Below, one piece after another: positions 48,101 through 58,530 of a stretch of DNA of 64,000 nt. Both the position numbers and the translations under genes were made by a program. Origin of the DNA: Paragonimus westermani (Eukaryota; Platyhelminthes; Trematoda; Plagiorchiida; Troglotrematidae); assembly GCA_008508345.1 (NCBI GenBank), contig QNGE01003319.1, positions 1-64,000 on the forward strand, given 5' to 3'. The notes under the pieces are model-generated. The model ran no database searches. It was not told the DNA's origin and worked only from the letters and a program-made list of their open reading frames with translations. Numbering within the stretch: the first letter of the stretch is position 1; each line of letters starts with the position of its first letter.

Positions 48101-50652
48101 TGCCTTCGGTGGAAGACCTCTTAATCCATTTTGTGACTACTTCACTCGGGAGGTCAGATGGCAAAATGAGGTTTGTGATGTTTTATCGGAACCCATGTTT
48201 GTAAAAGGTCCTACCTGAAGATCGTTGTTTACGTATGTCGGAGATTGTTTGAAAAGGAGCGTTCGTTTGAAATAATCCGGATACCAAGATCCTTAGTGGA
48301 ATGTTCGCCATAATATTATGTGAAGTTTGTCCCGAACAGCTTGATAAACTTTAATGTTCCTGTTAGAGAACATTGCTTAGTCAGGCTACCTTTTTCCTCC
48401 TACTAGTCTGCATTAGTTTTTCTTCCCGAGAACCACCCAGCTTACTTCAACCCCTCATACGCGTTTGCTACATGGTTTTATTAGGTTTATTCATTCAATG
48501 GAGATATCAAATGCATGTCGATGCCCCATGAAAGAGTTTCTCACTTACACCTGGCTGCTTGTTCTTTATCAACTAAGCTCAAAGGCTTCTCTTTCGTATG
48601 CTTCACATTCATTGTTTGTTTTTCTGTTCCTTGGGGTATGGCGGTTGATCGTTAGTATGGATCGGGGCTGTTTCTTCTTGGAGAGAAGCACCGTACCATT
48701 GCAAATTAGTGAAAAAAATAACTACCACAACGTCATGCACAGTAGCAACACCCGTTAACCAAACCTGTCCCGTTGACTTCTTTATGTGGTTGTTCACAAG
48801 CCAACTTTGTAGTTGTTTTAGGCTAAGTATTACACTGCTTATACAACCGAAGAAGTGAAACACTATGGAAAGCAGTTTTATACCACTTTTTGCAGTCTTG
48901 CAGGCATTACTTGGAGCGACTCATAGCCTCATAATGTTAATTGTCTGATGCAAAACATCATCAATTCGTAAAAAATTATTAAGTTATTCACTGTAACATT
49001 CTTACTTCAGCAGTGAGCGCTCAGTCATTGTCATTTTTTCTTTACATTAGGGAAAATGCGGCATACCAACAAAATTTGAACGAAAACCATGGATTTCAGA
49101 TTATTTAAGTTTGTGAATACCATACGGAAAGTGTTTCAGTCCAAATTCTTGAAGCGACACTGAGGTCCACATAATGCACGTAATTGGCGTTTGATGTAGT
49201 AATTTCTTATTCAGTAACCATCCGATTCGATTAGTTTTTTTCCTTAGCCCAAGTGAAGTGTTTCGCGTTGTTTTTATGCTCTTATTATCCGCCAGATTCC
49301 TAAGTTATTGCTCTTCTTTTTCTTTCTGTGTGGAGAAATTCGTAGATCAAACACTTTTATACACATAAAAAATGTCTCCGTTGGCTCAGTGTTTGTCAGT
49401 ATTTGCGAATCATGCTGAATCGAGATCAGTCAACGAAATATTTCGCTTATCCGTGAAGATAGTGCCGTTTTCGTATATTTCGCGCCTGTGTAATCGTCCG
49501 TGTTTCTCCCCTACCCTCATTTGCCGCTGTAATTTTTGTGAGGTGCAGAAGTCAGTTTCTGCCGTTTTCACTCGGTTGCTTTGATCCCGCTGAATTATTC
49601 TTTGTTCCATACACGGACACGTTTTACCGATTGCCTCGCCTTACTGGCGATTTACATGTTAACACATTGTTTCACTTCGAATACAACCGCTTCAGCATAC
49701 CGTCAGTTATATCCTTCGAGCACACTTCATAAGTTTGCTGCTGTCTAACCGGATCTGTTGTGATCCATACTACACCGAATAGCTCGTGATTCATTCTGAT
49801 TAATTACAAACGTTCAAACACTCCATTTGAACTCAATTGCGGACGTGTTTCCACGATGCACTGTTCATCTGAAAAGAACTATTGAAATTTCACTTACTTG
49901 AATTCTGAAGAATGAGATCATCAGATGCATGGCCGTATCTCATGCATGAGTTCCAAATCTAAACTGACGTTTTCCGTAAGATTTTCCCGATATAAAATGG
50001 TTCATGTCACGGCGTTCTGGTTTGGCCGATTGCATATGTTTTACGAACTTCCACCACCTGTGTCGTTTACTCTCATGCTTGTGTGCACCCAGAACGCCTC
50101 TCTGTCAGTCGACGTAGCAGTAGCACTGCTACCACTGCATGTAACCTGCTGATGTCAACTTGGAGAAGACATCATCGTAAGTTGCTTGAGGAAAGGTGAC
50201 TCAACTTGCCTTCGTTCTGTTCTGTATCCACAGTTTGACACCTTACTCGCAATGGTTGCTGTGTTTGGCGCGTTTGTTGCAATTCAACAAACCCTGATAC
50301 CAGTGTGCGCACGCTGAGTTAGGTTTGCCCTGGTTCTGTCCCCTTGTGACCCCTCAGCACTGTAACTATCATTTGTTTCCCCGTATTGTTGGGGTTTGTA
50401 ATCCTCCTAACCGATGTTACCAATGTGTTTCTATTTTGGCGTGATTTGTATACTCCTACAATCCTCGTATTTTTCTACTCAGTTTGAGATTGAACTTCAA
50501 GTTTGTCTTTCTCATCACAGTATACGTTTCAGCACTCAGCTTCACCCAAACCTCCACCTTTCCTCTACCATCTGAACTTGTGTTCAAGTGAACCATCGTA
50601 TCACTGTGAGGATTGATAAATCTGTTTACTTGTATTCTATTTCTTTCCCCAG
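45158..50652 (+). other. EFR3 intron (45158-50652)
   Basis: Intron of 5.5 kb with a weak gtccgc donor and a ttctttccccag acceptor. It contains the largest LINE copy (45255-47635, minus). I see nothing recognisable in 47.65-50.65 kb. Confidence 0.6.
45255..47635 (-). mobile_element. RTE-like LINE, largest copy: 5' UTR, endonuclease, start of reverse transcriptase
   Basis: On the minus strand the order is: 5' UTR (47635 to about 47270, shared with 17518-17745), an N-terminal frame RINISALDVRTLKRIGQQAA, the APE-type endonuclease (SAYAPTD near 46.83 kb, then VVLTGNMKAQVGRLG), a linker, and the first part of the reverse transcriptase (CAFDSVNRSARLESLKRSS near 45.35 kb). The usual GDMN metal-binding motif is GNMK here, and frames are broken by stops and shifts, so it is inactive. 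The 3' half, including the YADD active site, is absent: the copy ends about 100 bp from EFR3 exon 9. It is antisense to the host gene. Confidence 0.85.
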
Positions 50653-50762
50653 CCGATACCAACGATGTAAGAAAAAAGACCGCCACAATGGAAGAAGATC
50701 GCCTCCTGAATGCTTACAATAACGCCGAATTCACCGATATTTTTGCTCAGCAGCGCGACAAA
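50653..50762 (+). CDS. EFR3: EFR3 exon 10 in window
   Basis: The acceptor is ttctttccccag; two bases complete an Ala codon (phase 1), and the exon ends AAA in phase 0 before gtgagc. The peptide reads DTNDVRKKTATMEEDRLLNA then YNNAEFTDIFAQQRDK. Human EFR3A has EEQEKEKRRLVIEKFQKAPF then EEIAAQCESKANLL. Charge pattern and helix register match. It is the conserved C-terminal helical segment. Confidence 0.87.
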
Positions 50763-52410
50763 GTGAGCTCTAGTTGACCGCTCTTTTCATTTGGGTTTGC
50801 GTTTTCTACCACTTCTGTACTGCTTGTTCGTCGCAAAATCCCTGCGTAATCCTCCAAAGAGACCAAGATCATGGGGTACACTCGGTTACTGATAAACGCG
50901 TTCTATAACGCAAAAAAGAACAAGATGTGAAACGGTAACTAAAACAATTTTCTTAGCAGTTTTACATTGCGTGAATCTTGTGAAGATTATTTTCTATCTC
51001 CGCTTTCGGGCGGAAGCTTCATAATGATTGTTGAAACAGCCACAACGACAAAAGCAACAGCATTCATGCCATTGACTACGGCTCACGGCCCCATCTTTCA
51101 ATGTCACTAGTCAACTACACAGAAATTGTTCGATTCCAGCTAATAGGCGGAGTAGAGTCAGTTGAGGCCGTTGTGCATCAGTTTCTCCATACCTTTACCA
51201 AAGGTTGCTTACCTCTCATCGTGCTGTTTTTTTTGTCCCACCCAGTGAACGTAAACAAGGTGCCATATGGGAGGTATGTGCTAACTGTGTCGGAGTCATC
51301 TCAGGCGATGAGGTGAGACCATATAACGTAGGTGGGGATTACTTGCTAACACAATGCACTTCGCTGTATGTCACCATTGTTCACACGACGGTATCATGCA
51401 AGCAGCACCGCATGGGGTAGAAAACGGCCTCATACCTGAAGACCTTGTTTAGTAAGATGTGCTTCACTCAAAGTAGTCCGAAAAAGACACAGGATTTGTG
51501 ATAATTCCCGGAGAAAATATGGCAATTTCTTTCATACTGAAATCCACAAGTTGGAATTTGATGACGTGCGACATTTCCCAACACTGTGCCATAAGTTTTT
51601 TCACTTGCTGACCGAAAGCAGAAGCGATACTCCCTGAGATTTTTTTGGAGTAGTTTAAACTGTCGTTCAATTCAGGCCTATTGATGATGAATCCTTACAC
51701 AAAACAGGAGTTGGTTCGCAGAAAACAAGCTAAGCTCGTGAGCGAGAGAAGAGTCACCGAATGACAGGTCCATTACAGCAGTTGTTAGTCTCGATTGAAA
51801 CGTTGACAGCTCGGCGGACAAGCATAATACGCATTTCCGTTTCGGTTAATCACCGTGAACCCCCTATTTTTTTCGAAAAAGACAAAAATATTTAGCGTAT
51901 TCTTACTTGCAACACGAAGACACTGCAGTTTTCAGGCATGCAGTTGCAAGTAAAATCTCTTTTGAATCTTAAGGTTGTCTTGATTGTTTCATGGACTAAC
52001 TCGGGGAAACACGAAGAGTATCAACGTTTATCCATTTTGTACGGGAGTGATGTTTGAATTAAAGTGTGCGCCCTATCTATACCTGAATGCAACAGCCAGT
52101 ATTAAAAAAAGTGGCTGCGGATTCATTTACGTGGATTGTTCTTCCCTGGCTTTAGACGCTCCATGTGTGACCAGCGTGTTGCATAGTAGCGAACAACTTG
52201 TAAGTAGAAATCTCGTTATTTATCTTGCGCATATAACCCCCTGGTGGAGATTTATATTTGTTCGGTGGTTCCGTACATACACCGGTTCACCCTGTTTTTC
52301 TTCACCTGTTAGTATAGCATCTTCTTATCATCATCATCCATAGACAGCAATTCATCAGTGGTTCACACTAATGCTTAACTGCCACACAATCATGAAGAAA
52401 AAGCAAACCC

Positions 52411-52432
52411 TATATATATATATATATATATA
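52411..52432. repeat. TA dinucleotide microsatellite in LINE 3' UTR
   Basis: Eleven TA units. The equivalent place in the 42.2-kb copy has an interrupted, shorter run (ctatatatacatatatacag). The expansion probably happened after insertion, and it may have contributed to the nearby assembly gap. Confidence 0.8.
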
Positions 52433-52504
52433 CAGGAGAGAGGGAAAAAAGAAGTGGACGGGAAGGGACCTAACTACTGAAAATGACTACGTCCCTATTC
52501 AAAC

Positions 52505-53475
52505 NNNNNNNNNNNNNNNNNNNNNNNNNNNNNNNNNNNNNNNNNNNNNNNNNNNNNNNNNNNNNNNNNNNNNNNNNNNNNNNNNNNNNNNNNNNNNNNN
52601 NNNNNNNNNNNNNNNNNNNNNNNNNNNNNNNNNNNNNNNNNNNNNNNNNNNNNNNNNNNNNNNNNNNNNNNNNNNNNNNNNNNNNNNNNNNNNNNNNNNN
52701 NNNNNNNNNNNNNNNNNNNNNNNNNNNNNNNNNNNNNNNNNNNNNNNNNNNNNNNNNNNNNNNNNNNNNNNNNNNNNNNNNNNNNNNNNNNNNNNNNNNN
52801 NNNNNNNNNNNNNNNNNNNNNNNNNNNNNNNNNNNNNNNNNNNNNNNNNNNNNNNNNNNNNNNNNNNNNNNNNNNNNNNNNNNNNNNNNNNNNNNNNNNN
52901 NNNNNNNNNNNNNNNNNNNNNNNNNNNNNNNNNNNNNNNNNNNNNNNNNNNNNNNNNNNNNNNNNNNNNNNNNNNNNNNNNNNNNNNNNNNNNNNNNNNN
53001 NNNNNNNNNNNNNNNNNNNNNNNNNNNNNNNNNNNNNNNNNNNNNNNNNNNNNNNNNNNNNNNNNNNNNNNNNNNNNNNNNNNNNNNNNNNNNNNNNNNN
53101 NNNNNNNNNNNNNNNNNNNNNNNNNNNNNNNNNNNNNNNNNNNNNNNNNNNNNNNNNNNNNNNNNNNNNNNNNNNNNNNNNNNNNNNNNNNNNNNNNNNN
53201 NNNNNNNNNNNNNNNNNNNNNNNNNNNNNNNNNNNNNNNNNNNNNNNNNNNNNNNNNNNNNNNNNNNNNNNNNNNNNNNNNNNNNNNNNNNNNNNNNNNN
53301 NNNNNNNNNNNNNNNNNNNNNNNNNNNNNNNNNNNNNNNNNNNNNNNNNNNNNNNNNNNNNNNNNNNNNNNNNNNNNNNNNNNNNNNNNNNNNNNNNNNN
53401 NNNNNNNNNNNNNNNNNNNNNNNNNNNNNNNNNNNNNNNNNNNNNNNNNNNNNNNNNNNNNNNNNNNNNNNNNNN
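52505..53475. other. assembly gap (971 N)
   Basis: A run of N inside a LINE copy in the last EFR3 intron. The true length is unknown. Flanking sequence predicts the middle and end of the reverse transcriptase. No statement on gene content is possible here. Confidence 0.99.
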
Positions 53476-55226
53476 GGACAGCCTTGACGTACGCCACTCA
53501 TGGTGCTGAAACTGTCAGACAGCTCACCGTAAACCCTAACCTGAGCTGAGGTATGGGAATAGAGTGCCGACAGTATGTTCACGTACTTAGTCGGCACACG
53601 TCTGCGTTTGAACGACTCTGTAAGTGTAGACCAATGCACTGAATCGAACGCACCTTTATAGTCGAGAAATATAACAGTTGCTGGCCGGCGTTATATATCG
53701 TCTTCTCTGTTTACTGTTGGTGGTGTGTTAGCTTCAATGATTATAAAGGCACGGCATACATTTGCGATCTTTTGTGGTTCGTGATATCTCAGTAATTTTC
53801 AGTTATCCACCCATCTAATTCTATTGTCCAGGTGAATAACTGATTCATGAGGAAAGTATAAGCTGTTGTATATCGCCAATTGTCCTTGCCAATTAATCTG
53901 CACCAATTGGATCCATTGCGTGAGTGACGCTATATGCCTTCAGTGTGTTTGAGAAAGTTCACTATCGTGGCTGACAACTGAGTTAGTAATAAGTAGTAAT
54001 CTATATTTTCCGAATCTGTCGATGAAGTGTCTTCTGCGCCTAGAATAATTACGTAGAATCAGATCGCACGGCAGCTACGCAACGACGGAGTACTGGCTAT
54101 ATATGCTAGGACCGCTTCACTGGATTAGGTGCCATCTTTTGGGCTGATGAGACTGTGTGGTTACTTACACTACTAGCCGGAATCTGTCTCTAGCACAACA
54201 GCACATCATAAACAAAAGTATACTTTTATCGGAAGGCTATTTGACTCTTTCGTATGTATTTTTAATATCCTCTCAAGTTTTTTATTTTGCCTTTCTTGTA
54301 CACACCACTCCACTGGTTACCGTCAACAAATCACTGTTAACCGAATTACACTTCCCCGGGGCTGTGGCTGAAGGCTGGATTCTTATCAATCATTCCGATT
54401 TGTTCACAACTTGCCCAGTTTTTCCTTCCTGATGAGCCATTCAATCTAATCTCTCTTTGGGATGTTTTTTACATATGATGGTCCATTAGACACGACTCTG
54501 GAAGTGACTTCGGTTGCGTTCCAAAGTTGATAAACTCGTGAGGTTACTTGTACCTTTTTATACTCGCATCGTTAATCTTTGGTTGAATGATGGTGGAAAG
54601 GCATATTTTAATACCTTAGATCTTCATTTGTTGCTCAGGAACATGAACCAGTCAGGAAAGTGAAACAAAACTTCGTCGAGCGAAGGTGGTTGAACAATTC
54701 GAGGTGAAACATGGAAATCGCTTCCTTTATCTGTCAGTGTGTTCGCTAGATTGCAAGTCTCATCGACCACATCTGAGACTACTTTGACAACAGGCCAGCA
54801 AAATGAATGCTGATACCTGACCTCAGAATCCTCTAAAAGGTCATGAAAGTTGCTTGAAGCTGCGTCTCGTCACGCTTATCGACAAAATAATCTCACAATA
54901 TATCACTAGCAGTTAACGAGGTAATCAAAACTGGAGGTGACAACACACGTCATTGAGAATGTTGCCCGTTTTTTCAGTAGAATCAAGGGTATTGCTAACC
55001 AGAAGCCTCTTGGATTTTTCTCTCGAATTCATCCGTTTCAACGAAAAAGTATCGTTCAGTTCTTTTAATCTGAGTACATGAGTAGCATATTATCAGTTAT
55101 CGTAACTGTATAATACGCCAGTAACTGTTATTTCTCGAACCTCTCCACCACTGTTCCATTAGGAATGCTTGAATTTCGATCCTCGTGTACTATTCTCGTT
55201 ACGTCTTCACTGTACTCCCACTTTAG

Positions 55227-55493
55227 ACGTTATCGGTCCGCGCTCAGTTCGCCGAGATCATGGACGATATCTCGGTAGAGTTACATCCCGCAAACACGGA
55301 TGGAAATGTTAACAGTCAGCGTAAGTTATTCCTTCGCGAGTCTCAGGCCGATCTGGATCATATATCGCATCCCAAACTGCAATCTGACGTGGACACATTC
55401 CTCAACCTAGGTAGCGGACAGACCAGGAAAAAGAAAGCCCAACGTCCACCAGCCACGTGGGAACGTGATTACGGTTCGTTGTTTCTTGGCTGA
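55227..55493 (+). CDS. EFR3: EFR3 last exon, C terminus
   Basis: The acceptor is tcccactttag; phase 0. It begins TLSVRAQFAEIMDDISVELH, which corresponds to human ANLLHDRLAQILELTIRP near the C terminus. It then diverges into a hydrophilic tail with a basic cluster (GQTRKKKAQRPPATWERDYG) and ends SLFLG at a TGA (55491-55493). Human EFR3A ends with a different tail, so the last 60 or so residues are lineage-specific. I saw no consensus AATAAA close downstream, so the 3' UTR end is not placed. Confidence 0.8.
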   Translation, partial: TLSVRAQFAEIMDDISVELHPANTDGNVNSQRKLFLRESQADLDHISHPKLQSDVDTFLNLGSGQTRKKKAQRPPATWERDYGSLFLG

Positions 55494-56749
55494 CGACATT
55501 CAATCTCCGATCCCTTGTTTGGTCGCGTAAGGTAACCTAACTCACGTCAGTGATCGTGAGCTGCAATAAGGTGCGCTGCTGGATATTCCGCACGACTTTT
55601 CTAATGAATGTTTCCCTCTTTGGCTTGCACGCACAATCCTGTGATGTCGCTTATTTGTTGATCTTATTGTAACTGCTACGTAGTCGCGATTCTCTCCAGC
55701 ACCGGTACTATTTATACTCTTGTTCTCTTTCACTGTACCCCACTTTGTTGTACATCGTTCTCCAACCTGGAATAACTATCAAGTTGTTTAGGGATGGTCG
55801 AACATCGATCGGTTGATATGGTTTCTCCCTTCTGGCTACGGATATGGGCTCTTGCCAAGCAAAGTCGTACTTTCCCATCTCTGTCCATTCTCCATCGCTT
55901 CTCTTGTTCTCATTCCTGCGCGTCATGTTCGCTTATCCGGTCCGCTTGAATATCCCGGTAGTCTCCATTACTTATACATATGCATGCATATATATATTTA
56001 TTTATACGTATGAAAGACTGCTTTTAGAAAGTTGTTTGTGATTTTTATATAAACGAGCCAATTTGGTAGGGGTCGGAAACATTCTCCTAATCAGAGACCA
56101 TATAACAGAGTGACAGGCCACATTCACCCATAGCAACTGAATCAGTTTAAAAACAAAAGCCCACTTCTAATGTTTGCTTTACAGAATTAACAATCACAGC
56201 TGAATTATATTAGTATGAACCTTGTCACGTGATCTTTCACTTCTGAGCGACATGCTGTGTGACGCAGAATATCATCTTTCATCTGAGTTTGTAACCCACT
56301 TTTCAGATCATGTGCTGTTACTCAGATTTGGTCGCACACATGAGTATTGCCGAGAGTCATGTCACTCTTTGCGTGGATTACCTTCTTCGTGTAAACCCCG
56401 TATTTTTTCCGACCTTTAGTGTCAAACTGTTCGCGTGAACTTTCGACCCCAGTAAATCACTGCACCGTATCTTGATAAGTAACGCTGCGTCCTGGTGCAT
56501 GCATGAGTGCGGCTTTCATGTGAGAACTGAGGCAAATTCACTTAACTGGTCGGCAACTTAGGTAGTGGTTAGTCAAACGCTTGTACGTATCAATGTTTAC
56601 CACAGTAAAGACCATATGAGGTGGCAAGCGTGCCACAAAACACGAGGAGAGAAGAGTCGTGTAAGATAAACAGGAAGAAGGATGTCAAGGAGTACGAGTA
56701 CATTACACCGGTGCACACAGATCGGCAACACGGGTGTCATTGACTTCTA

Positions 56750-58530
56750 TTCTTCGTCACATCAGACGGAACCCTCAACCAAAGGTGTTCATTGTCTTTT
56801 GGAATGGAGCCAGGAACATCGAACTGAAGCAAGCTTCAGTGTTAATCACTTCCTGCCCCAAATCAATCATCCAGCTGTATCCACCACTCGTGGACGAGGC
56901 ACGACTTGGTAAATGGCTAATTAGTATTCGTAATTGAAGCTCGTGAAACGAGATCACTATGCTCAGAGATCGACAGAATCTGCCCGTCCTGAGCACGCGT
57001 CGGCGAACTTTATCATTACCGACGTGGTGCGCCCGCACATGCCGTTAAGGCTTCGGAGAAACTTATGGTCGTAAACAAATATTCTGCTAATATTCTCCAG
57101 GTGAACTAACCAGGTTTCGCATTCGTATAACAGAACCGCTCCTACAGTGGTATTGTGCACTCAGACTTTCACAAAAGAGAGATCATGCTGGTGTTGCAGA
57201 TAACATAAGTTGACACATGCCATCCGGGCTTTGGCTGTACGATATGTGGTCTTATCGGATATTTCATCAACGCCAATGCAGCTCCCAAGTCACGTGAATA
57301 TCTGGACCAACTCCAATGACTCACCACCAAAGGTCAGAATAGGCACAGGGTCGTGTCTATCTTGCAATGGTATCAAGCACGCAAGAAGTGCAAAGGCCAT
57401 ACCAAACGAACAAACTGAAAAATCTAATTTGTCTAAAATGATCTGGGCTCCTGTGAACCTAAATGGTTTGGAGCAATGATGTCCGTATGCTCGAATTCGC
57501 GTGTCTGGGTGTTTCCACACCATCCTCGCAGTCTGTCAGGGCACACTCTAGGCTCTCACCTGCTGTAAAGTGGAGTAGGAGAGGGGAGGTTGGGCGAGCT
57601 TGTCGCGTTACACTTAAAATGCTAAAAGTCAACAATGTGATGCTATGAACGTCTGACAAATCACTTTTAGGATGTTCACACACTTTTCAGACACATCCTT
57701 CCTCAACAGACATTTTCGGAGTGCAGCTCTGTCAACTGAATCAAAGGTCCCTCTGGCGTCCGGAAAGACAGCAACTGTGGGCCTTTTAACCGAATGACGA
57801 AGTTCAGGCATTTGGCGGAGTGTGAAGATGTGACGAATGCAACCACGGCCAGGGCAAGGCCCAACTTGCACTTCACGGATATGGTATTTGCGCGTTTCGC
57901 TTAGCCTGTGCAGTACAATGACTGCGAACAAACTCCACGCAACAGGAATCAGGCTGATTCTTCTGTGATTTGCACACGAAGTGCATGAATCCTTTTTGAG
58001 AGTGTGGACGGTGTTAACCAAAACCCAGTCGTGTGGGACGACTTCCTGGATTCATATTCTCCGGAGCAGGGCCGTTGGTTCTTCAACTACGGCTGGACTT
58101 CCATCTGCAAAAGGGCGAGAGAGAGTCGGTCTGGGCAGGGTACCCTGTGACGTCTGGGTAAGTTGATCACAAGTGAGACTTTTGTTTCCCAGGGCGGAGG
58201 AACTCCAACAGGCCAATAAGCACAGTCAGGACTTGAAGGTAGTCAGTTGAACTGTTATTGGGAATGCACAACCCAGTATCTTAGGCATCACTGCAGGGCG
58301 TGAACGGGTTCAACGTTGGCTTCTCAGATTATCTCGCTCACACTTTGCTCCTTGCTACCCGTTGCTCGTATGAGATGAAAAAGCTTTCGAGAGCTCCCGG
58401 TAACAGCGACTTGTTCCATTTCGATAGCGTGTTGTTTCCACCAGGTCTGGAGTGGTTGCTTCTGGTGTTCCGAGCGAACTTGCGAACTAGAATATACTCG
58501 CTGAAGGATGGAATATTCTATCAAACCTCA
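56750..58530 (-). mobile_element. RTE-like LINE copy with reverse transcriptase and C-terminal region
   Basis: On the minus strand from 58530 down: a pre-RT segment (RKLFHLIRATGSKEQSVSEI), then RT motifs (NHRRISLIPVAWSLFAVIVL, PGRGCIRHIFTLRQMPELRH, TFDSVDRAALRKCLLRK at 57.63-58.0 kb), then the post-RT part (IPLQDRHDPVPILTFGGESL near 57.36 kb, CETWLVHLENISRIFVYDH near 57.11 kb, and DKVRRRVLRTGRFCRSLS near 57.0 kb). The order is that of an RTE-type ORF2. Frames are broken in several places, so it is a fossil. The 3' boundary is uncertain. Confidence 0.82.

Larger units (their letters stand above)
52324..53700 (-). mobile_element. RTE-like LINE copy interrupted by assembly gap
   Basis: The 3' tail and 3' UTR occupy 52324-52504, including a TA dinucleotide run at 52411-52432. 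Positions 52505-53475 are N (971 bases). After the gap, 53476-53700 on the minus strand encodes reverse transcriptase: GAFDSVHWSTLTESFKRRRV, then PTKYVNILSALYSHTSAQVR, then GVRQGC. The gap therefore hides the YADD region and the C-terminal part. The copy starts near the RT palm motif, so it is 5'-truncated. Any protein frame drawn through the N run is an artefact. Confidence 0.85.
50763..55226 (+). other. EFR3 intron (50763-55226)
   Basis: Intron of 4.46 kb (including 971 N), gtgagc to tcccactttag. It contains a LINE copy with its middle missing in an N run (52324-53700). I see nothing recognisable in 50.8-52.3 or 53.7-55.2 kb. Confidence 0.7.
1..55493 (+). other. EFR3: EFR3 homologue, 3' part of gene (eleven exons in window)
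   Basis: EFR3 is a peripheral plasma-membrane protein with a rod of armadillo/HEAT-like helices. Together with TTC7 and FAM126 partners it anchors phosphatidylinositol 4-kinase III-alpha for PI4P synthesis; the Drosophila orthologue is rolling blackout. Eleven + strand exons carry, in the right order, blocks that align with recalled human EFR3A: the DNSEERQFQDAIINTIAEF region, the LIDRHGN region, SRQDILFMKK, NIYHQLL, the PHRCALHALLAG region, TDAPYLLPAVAF, and STLCVPYHP. Splice phases agree at every junction, and the exons sum to 1,797 nt, an exact multiple of three ending in TGA. About the first 380 residues, including the N-terminal palmitoylation cysteines, lie upstream. The span exceeds 55 kb because introns reach 12.7 kb. 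Orthology is secure. Exon 9 and exact borders in the weakly conserved middle are less so. Confidence 0.93.

Noticed and set aside
52371..53639. Long open frames across 52.4-53.6 kb on both strands
   Set aside because: They exist only because the N run has no stop codons; the real content is a gapped LINE copy.
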